Assembly (NCBI RefSeq): GCF_020614375.1
Contig: NZ_CP085327.1
Location: forward strand, 2,468,823-2,532,822
DNA: 64,000 bases
Origin: Haladaptatus salinisoli
GTDB taxonomy: Archaea > Halobacteriota > Halobacteria > Halobacteriales > Haladaptataceae
Reading direction: 5' to 3'
Shown here: positions 59,745 to 64,000 of the stretch, piece after piece
How the letters are laid out: each line of letters begins with the position of its first letter
Position numbering within the stretch: the first letter of the stretch is position 1
Made by a program: the position numbers and the translations under genes
The notes under the pieces: generated by a model
Databases searched by the model: none
What the model was told of the DNA's origin: nothing
Seen by the model: only the letters and a program-made list of their open reading frames with translations

Positions 59745-60212
59745 GTGTATCGTCCGGGCCACTACGGGGTCGCGCTCGCGCTCTACTCGCCGATCAGCTT
59801 CCTGCTGGTCGCGGGGGGACTCGCCGACCGCGCGCTCGTCGGCGGAATCGCCCTCCTCGCGATGACGATGCTCCCCGACCTCGACTCGAAGACGGAACGA
59901 GTGCGCCACCGAGGGCCGACGCACTCGCTCGCCTTCGCGGCGGCCGTCGGCCTCGTCGCCGGGGTCGTCGGCGGACTCCTCGCGGGGCCGTGGTTCGCCG
60001 GATTCGGGGCGTCGATGGGGTTGCTCGCCGTCGTCGCCCACCTCGTCGCGGACGTGCTCACTCCGATGGGAATCAGGCCGTTCTGGCCCGTCTCGGACAG
60101 ACACTACACGCTCGACCTGACGCTCTCGAGCGATTCGGCGGCGAACTATCTCCTGTTCGTCGGCGGTTCGGTACTCTGCGGGGGTGCGTGGTTCCTCGGG
60201 GGACTCTACTGA
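59745..60212 (+). CDS. YdjM/DUF457-like membrane metal-dependent hydrolase
   Basis: A 155-residue membrane protein starting with GTG (MYRPGHYGVALALYSPISFLLVAGG). Conserved His/Asp residues are in MTMLPDLDSKTERVRHRGPTHSLAFAAAVG and VVAHLVADVLTPMGIRPFWPVSDRHYTLDL, the DUF457/YdjM pattern near the membrane. Its biochemical role is not established. It is convergent with the regulator at 60206, overlapping its end by 7 bases. A shorter relative is at 34810. Confidence 0.86.
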   Translation: MYRPGHYGVALALYSPISFLLVAGGLADRALVGGIALLAMTMLPDLDSKTERVRHRGPTHSLAFAAAVGLVAGVVGGLLAGPWFAGFGASMGLLAVVAHLVADVLTPMGIRPFWPVSDRHYTLDLTLSSDSAANYLLFVGGSVLCGGAWFLGGLY

Positions 60213-60589
60213 GCCTTCGCGTCGCTCGGGTCGGCCGCGCCGTTCCCTCGCGCTCGCTCGTCGTCTTCGGCCGCGTACCGGAGGTAGCGCTCGAACTGGC
60301 GCGGAACGGTGTTCAACTCGACGATCCCCGTCTCCCGGTCGTAGTCCACCAGTCGCGCCTGTTCGAGTTTCGGAAGGTGCGTGTGGTCCAGCGAGACGGC
60401 GATTCGACCCTGCCGATCCGCGTCCACCCCCATCTCGGTCGCCACCGCCCCGGCGAGGTCGTCGACGTCGACCGGTTCCGACCGCTCGCGGAGGACGTAC
60501 AGCGCCTTTCGCCGACGAGGGGAGACGAGTACGTCGAAGATCTCGTCGAGCGAGAGCACGTCACTTCGCTCGTCAGACGTTCTACTCAT
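60206..60589 (-). CDS. DUF7344-type winged-helix regulator
   Basis: A 127-residue haloarchaeal winged-helix protein. LSLDEIFDVLVSPRRRKALYVLRERSEPVDVDDLAGAVATEM and then VSLDHTHLPKLEQARLVDYDRETGIVELN give the domain fold. The start MSRTSDERSDVL at 60589 is chosen over an upstream Met because the AT-rich promoter lies between. It probably regulates transcription; targets are unknown. Confidence 0.85.
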   Translation of the reverse strand: MSRTSDERSDVLSLDEIFDVLVSPRRRKALYVLRERSEPVDVDDLAGAVATEMGVDADRQGRIAVSLDHTHLPKLEQARLVDYDRETGIVELNTVPRQFERYLRYAAEDDERARGNGAADPSDAKAQ

Positions 60590-60618
60590 GCTCTGGTAAT
60601 ATAATATAAATTGGCGGC

Positions 60619-60627
60619 GAATAAAGC
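60619..60627 (-). promoter_or_regulatory. TATA-like element of the DUF7344 regulator
   Basis: On the minus strand GCTTTATTC lies about 30-38 bases ahead of the ATG at 60589. The gap 60590-60650 is extremely AT-rich for this genome and has several alternative TATA-like runs. Confidence 0.45.
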
Positions 60628-60650
60628 TAGCTATATTAATTCTCATACTT

Positions 60651-61583
60651 CTAGGAGAAATATACTTGTTCGCGCAGATGTCGGTCGAGAAACGCCGTCT
60701 CGTACCCCACCGCGTCCGCTAACGCGCCGTCGTACACCTCGAAGTGACCGATCGGCAGTTCGACGTACGTCGCGTCGGCGCGCTCCGCGGCCTTCTCGAC
60801 GGACGCCGCGGGGAGGATGTCGTCGTCCCGCCCCGCCAGAAAGAGCATCGGACAGGTCACCTCCTCGACGACCGATAGCGGGCGGTAGAACGGGATGTCG
60901 AGGAAGGCGCGCGCCGGAACCTCGTTCTCCCACGTCGGCGGGTCCGGGACGATGCGCTCCATCCCGGCTTTCGCGCCCGGCGCGTTCATCACGGCGAACT
61001 CGTCCGGGTCGCCGACGACCGGCACGGTGTAGGGACTTCGAAATGTGTACTTCCGGACGAGGTCGCGCACCCCCGCTATCGTCCCCTTCAACACCTTTTT
61101 GACGCCCGCTTCGCGGGTTACCGCCCGCCCGTCCACGAAGGGAATCTGCGCGACGACGGCGGCGATGCGGTGGTCGTTCGCCGCCGCCTCGATGACGTGT
61201 CCGCCGCTGTACGACGTGCCCCAGAGCGCTATCTTCCGGCGGTCGACGGCGTCGAGTCCCCGGACGTGGTCGATGGCGGCTTCCCAGTCCGCGACGTGCC
61301 GCGAGGGTTTCACGAGATTCCGCGGCTCGCCGTCGCTGTCGCCGAAGTTCCGGTAATCGAACAGGAAGACTGCGAACCCGCGGGCGACGAACCGCTCGGC
61401 GACGGCCGGCAGGCCGAAGGTTCGCTCCCCGGCGAACCCGTGCGCCATCAGGACGACCGGCGGATTCGCGACGCCCTCCGGCGAGTACAGCCACCCGGCA
61501 CACCGCGTCCCGTCGCTCTCGAAATCCGCGTCGTTTTTCGCGTAGCGCAGGCGTGACAGTTCGCGTGCCCCAGTGTTCGTCAT
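60651..61583 (-). CDS. alpha/beta hydrolase (Xaa-Pro/dienelactone hydrolase-like)
   Basis: A 310-residue alpha/beta hydrolase. VVLMAHGFAGERTFGLPAVAERFVARGFAVFLFDYRNFGDSDGEPR leads to the nucleophile elbow WGTSYSGGHVIEAAA (GTSYSGG). The acid Asp is in LFLAGRDDDILPAASV and the His in ELPIGHFEVYDG. A cap region at ~145-220 covers the site. The substrate is unknown; esters are likely. It ends 62 bases before the DUF7344 gene on the same strand. Confidence 0.9.
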   Translation of the reverse strand: MTNTGARELSRLRYAKNDADFESDGTRCAGWLYSPEGVANPPVVLMAHGFAGERTFGLPAVAERFVARGFAVFLFDYRNFGDSDGEPRNLVKPSRHVADWEAAIDHVRGLDAVDRRKIALWGTSYSGGHVIEAAANDHRIAAVVAQIPFVDGRAVTREAGVKKVLKGTIAGVRDLVRKYTFRSPYTVPVVGDPDEFAVMNAPGAKAGMERIVPDPPTWENEVPARAFLDIPFYRPLSVVEEVTCPMLFLAGRDDDILPAASVEKAAERADATYVELPIGHFEVYDGALADAVGYETAFLDRHLREQVYFS

Positions 61584-61729
61584 CGGGTTTCACAACGGCG
61601 ACGAACGACATAAAGCTCGGTTCGCCGACTCGACGGTTCGCCGATTCCCGCTCGCCGGTTTCCGAGCGAACGCGCCCGACAGACGCCGGATTTTTGTCCT
61701 CGCGATTCCTCTCCCAGCGTAACCCCGAT

Positions 61730-62524
61730 ATGGTGGAAGAGCTGTTCGTCAAGTTGGTCGGGCGAAATCGCGTCGTGTGGGGCTTGGCCGGCGGTATCAT
61801 CATCGCGGCGCTCAACACGTTCGGCGCGCTCCTCGTCCTCCTCTGGAACGACCCCTCCGAGCGCGCGCTCGATTCCGCGCTGGGATTCGCCGCCGGCGTG
61901 ATGCTCTCCGCGAGTTTCACCAGCCTCATCCTCCCCGGTATCGAAGCCGGCGGCGTCATCCCGGTCGTCGTCGGACTCTCCCTCGGCGTCCTCGCGTTGG
62001 ATCAGGCCGACCAGTGGGTGCCGCACGTCCACGTCGTCGTCACCGGCGACGTCCGCGAGAACGGTTCGACCGACCCGCGAACCGCCTCCGTGCTCCTCTT
62101 CATCGTCGCCATCACCCTCCACAACATGCCGGAAGGACTCGCGGTGGGCGTCGGCTTCGGGGCGGGCAACCTCGCCGACGCGCTCGCGCTGACGCTCGCC
62201 ATCGGCATCCAGAACGTCCCGGAGGGGCTGGCCGTCTCCATCGCCGCGCGCAACGCCGGGTTCGGGTCGCTCTTCTACGCCGCGGTCGCGGGCATCCGGG
62301 CCGGACTGGTCGAGATTCCGCTCGCCGTATTCGGCGCGTTCGCCGTCCAGGCGGCGATGCCCCTCCTCCCGTACGCGATGGGATTCGCGGCGGGCGGCAT
62401 GCTGTTCGTCATCAGCGACGAAATTGTCCCCGAGACTCACGCCCGCGGAAACGAGCGCGCGGCGACCCTCGGGATGATGCTCGGCGTCGTCGTGATGCTC
62501 TACCTCGACGTGGCGCTGGCGTGA
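61730..62524 (+). CDS. ZIP-family divalent metal transporter
   Basis: A 264-residue ZIP (GufA-subfamily-like) transporter. The start MVEELFVKLVGRNRVVWGLAGG at 61730 is preferred to an upstream in-frame Met. Metal-site helices carry HNMPEGLAVG (His131, Glu135) and QNVPEGLAVS (Asn162, Glu165), the binuclear centre of ZIP proteins. An exposed loop has DQWVPHVHVVVTGD with His residues. It should import Zn2+ or a related metal. It is divergent from the hydrolase. Confidence 0.92.
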   Translation: MVEELFVKLVGRNRVVWGLAGGIIIAALNTFGALLVLLWNDPSERALDSALGFAAGVMLSASFTSLILPGIEAGGVIPVVVGLSLGVLALDQADQWVPHVHVVVTGDVRENGSTDPRTASVLLFIVAITLHNMPEGLAVGVGFGAGNLADALALTLAIGIQNVPEGLAVSIAARNAGFGSLFYAAVAGIRAGLVEIPLAVFGAFAVQAAMPLLPYAMGFAAGGMLFVISDEIVPETHARGNERAATLGMMLGVVVMLYLDVALA

Positions 62525-62739
62525 GTTCCGAAAATCCATCGACCGAGGGCGACTCCGCCGAGCGACCGCGATGCTCCGCGGTCTCCGTCGCCCGTTCCGA
62601 GGCGACCGTATTTGATATAGCGTTATTCGATTCATCACACCCTTCGGCCGCCCTTTTCGAATCGAGGTACCGAGGGCTACGAAGCCGAGGAGCACCTTCT
62701 GAAGGGTTCGACGGCCGAGAAAAAACGGCGCGGGATCGA

Positions 62740-63723
62740 CTACTTCAGACCGCGCGCGGCGAGTTGGTAGGCGAGCACCGTCCGCATCCCATCGACGAGA
62801 GACTCGATATCGACGCTCTCCGTTCGCTCCTCCCGGTTCGTGACCGCGTCGTACCGCCGGTGCCACTCGGCGATGAAGCGGTCTTCGATGTCGTTCTCCT
62901 CGATGGTGGTCGTCACCCGCGCGATGGCGTCTTCGTCGTCCGGGTCGAGGTCGTCCGACGAGACGAAACCGTTCTCCAGCGCGTAGACGACCGGTCCGGC
63001 GGTGTAGTCGCCTTCCCGCAGTTCGCGCTCCCACGTCGTCGTCCAGTTACCGATTCGCGCCATCCGTTGCAGTTCCCAGATGACCGAGCGAAGCGCGGCG
63101 AGGTCGGCGGCGTCGAACGCCGGGGAGTACATCAGGTCGATGTCCGCGTAGGGGAACATGAGCATGTTGTGGGGGTCGTAGTGCTCGATTCCGGCAATGT
63201 TCGCCATTTCGACGTGGTCGTTCACGACGCAGGAGTAATCGATGGCGGTGAGCGTCTGCCGGAGGTCGCAGTCGAAGATGTCCTTGTACTCGTCGCGTCT
63301 CGGCGCGTCTTCGATGCCGCGCTCGAAGGCGCCCCAGACCCGCTGGATGAACCGCAGTTGGTCGGCGTCGACGCCGTCTCGGTCGAGATTCACCGTCTCG
63401 GAGCGGTACGGAATTTGGCACGCCTCCTCGAACGTCTCCCGGTCGTGTCCCACTTCCGCGAGGTCGTCCAAGAGCGTCACGAACATCGTGAGGATGGTCT
63501 TCTGCGCTCGAACCGTCTCGGCGTGCTCCGACGACACGCACGACAGGGTGAACGAGGGGAAAAGCGTGTATATCCACTGCCAGAGAAAGCGATCGCGATC
63601 GCCGACGACGTCGTCGTACTCGTCCGCCAACTCGTCGACGGGTTCGGGAAGTATCGTCGCCGCAACCTGCGAGAAGTGATCTGGGGGCATCGGGAGCTCG
63701 TCCAGTGACAGCCGGCGGGCCAT
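62740..63723 (-). CDS. class I terpene synthase-like protein
   Basis: A 327-residue all-helical protein. It has an Asp-rich segment DDLAE (residues 86-90) in TMFVTLLDDLAEVGHD. An NSE-type metal triad NWTTTWERE has Asn226, Thr230 and Glu234 in exact (N/D)xxx(S/T)xxxE spacing. An Arg-Tyr pair lies about 65 residues downstream (Arg290-Tyr291 in EWHRRYDAV). These are the hallmarks of class I terpene cyclases that bind Mg2+ and a prenyl diphosphate; the length (300-350 aa) fits too. No double DxxxD of squalene/phytoene synthases is seen. The product is unknown. Family assignment by motif, not by search. Confidence 0.72.
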   Translation of the reverse strand: MARRLSLDELPMPPDHFSQVAATILPEPVDELADEYDDVVGDRDRFLWQWIYTLFPSFTLSCVSSEHAETVRAQKTILTMFVTLLDDLAEVGHDRETFEEACQIPYRSETVNLDRDGVDADQLRFIQRVWGAFERGIEDAPRRDEYKDIFDCDLRQTLTAIDYSCVVNDHVEMANIAGIEHYDPHNMLMFPYADIDLMYSPAFDAADLAALRSVIWELQRMARIGNWTTTWERELREGDYTAGPVVYALENGFVSSDDLDPDDEDAIARVTTTIEENDIEDRFIAEWHRRYDAVTNREERTESVDIESLVDGMRTVLAYQLAARGLK

Positions 63724-63793
63724 TCTTCTGCCCTTTCGTAGTGTATCGATAATGAAAACGCTTCTGCTACATTTACTTCCTGACGACTGGAAA

Positions 63794-63802
63794 GATATTT
63801 AC
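63794..63802 (+). promoter_or_regulatory. TATA-like box of the PAS-domain gene
   Basis: GATATTTAC lies 46-54 bases before the ATG at 63848, giving a short leader that contains GGAGGG at 63829-63834 as a possible ribosome binding site. Confidence 0.4.
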
Positions 63803-63847
63803 TATCGGTGACCATATCCTCTTAGAACGGAGGGCGAATCGAGACAC

Positions 63848-64000
63848 ATGGGGAGCACCGACTTGGAGATTTACAAAGCGGCGTTTCGGGCGACGAAGAA
63901 CCCGGCCATCATCGCCGACACCAACTTCGTCGTTCGCGACGTCAACGAAGCTTGCGTCGATTTCACCGACTACCGTCGGGACGAACTCGTCGGCGACACG
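63848..64000 (+). CDS. PAS-domain sensory protein, 3' partial
   Basis: Only the first 51 codons are present. They read MGSTDLEIYKAAFRATKNPA, then IIADTNFVVRDVNEACVDFT and DYRRDELVGDT, the start of a PAS domain. Haloarchaeal PAS proteins are usually histidine kinases or bacterio-opsin activator-like regulators, which cannot be told apart here. It is divergent from the terpene synthase-like gene, with a shared 124-base control region. Confidence 0.85.
   Translation, partial: MGSTDLEIYKAAFRATKNPAIIADTNFVVRDVNEACVDFTDYRRDELVGDT

Noticed and set aside
62740..63723. Reading the terpene synthase-like protein as a squalene/phytoene synthase
   Set aside because: The paired DxxxD motifs of that family are absent, while the NSE triad of cyclases is present.

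Overview
The window is chromosomal DNA from a haloarchaeon (class Halobacteria). It is GC-rich, its proteins are strongly acidic, and promoters are short AT-rich TATA boxes about 25-35 bases ahead of start codons. Exported proteins carry haloarchaeal PGF-CTERM or Tat signals. The core is the archaeal S10/spc ribosomal protein cluster with archaeal-only members (S4e, L19e, L32e, the RNase P subunit Rpp29). The genus cannot be fixed from the sequence alone.

Layout. 1-4.2 kb: the end of a GTPBP1-like GTPase, a small membrane protein, a HAD phosphatase, methenyl-tetrahydromethanopterin cyclohydrolase (mch) with a small partner, and a thiamine-binding MTH1187-type protein. 4.3-10.0 kb: a very large secreted subtilisin-like protease with a PGF-pre-PGF domain and a PGF-CTERM anchor. 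10.1 kb: tRNA-Gly(GCC). 10.4-24.7 kb: a SPOUT RNA methyltransferase, then an unbroken co-directional operon L3-L4-L23-L2-S19-L22-S3-L29-Rpp29-S17-L14-L24-S4e-L5-S14-S8-L6-L32e-L19e-L18-S5-L30-L15-SecY, with 1-4 base gaps or overlaps.

24.7-39.2 kb is a more variable stretch between secY and adk. It holds an orphan DNA methyltransferase, a winged-helix protein, a Gln/Gly/Met-rich prion-like protein, an AI-2E-type permease, a NosD-like beta-helix protein, a 5-formyl-THF cyclo-ligase-like enzyme, an MBL-fold nuclease, a type I signal peptidase, a cupin, and the TrkA-TrkH potassium uptake pair followed by a lone RAM domain. 39.3-43.7 kb: adk, a DUF106/Oxa1-like insertase, cmk and truB, the usual archaeal continuation of the spc cluster, here separated from secY.

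43.7-64 kb: metabolic and regulatory genes. They include an AspA/AstE-like amidohydrolase, tRNA-Pro(GGG), a glycosyltransferase, beta-RFAP synthase (methanopterin-type cofactor synthesis), a KaiC-like protein lacking the Walker A lysine, two ZIP transporters, a zinc alcohol/formaldehyde dehydrogenase, phosphoenolpyruvate carboxylase, a 34-residue zinc-finger microprotein, transcription factor S, a DedA protein, an SDR, and a DUF7344-type regulator. Last comes a protein with class I terpene synthase motifs, divergent from a PAS-domain protein cut by the window end.

The most interesting items are the candidate archaeal class I terpene cyclase (62740-63723), the prion-like low-complexity protein (26762-27454), strong scarcity of CTAG beside an orphan methyltransferase, an inverted-repeat operator candidate in front of a ZIP transporter, and scattered one-carbon/tetrahydropterin genes in an organism not expected to be a methanogen.
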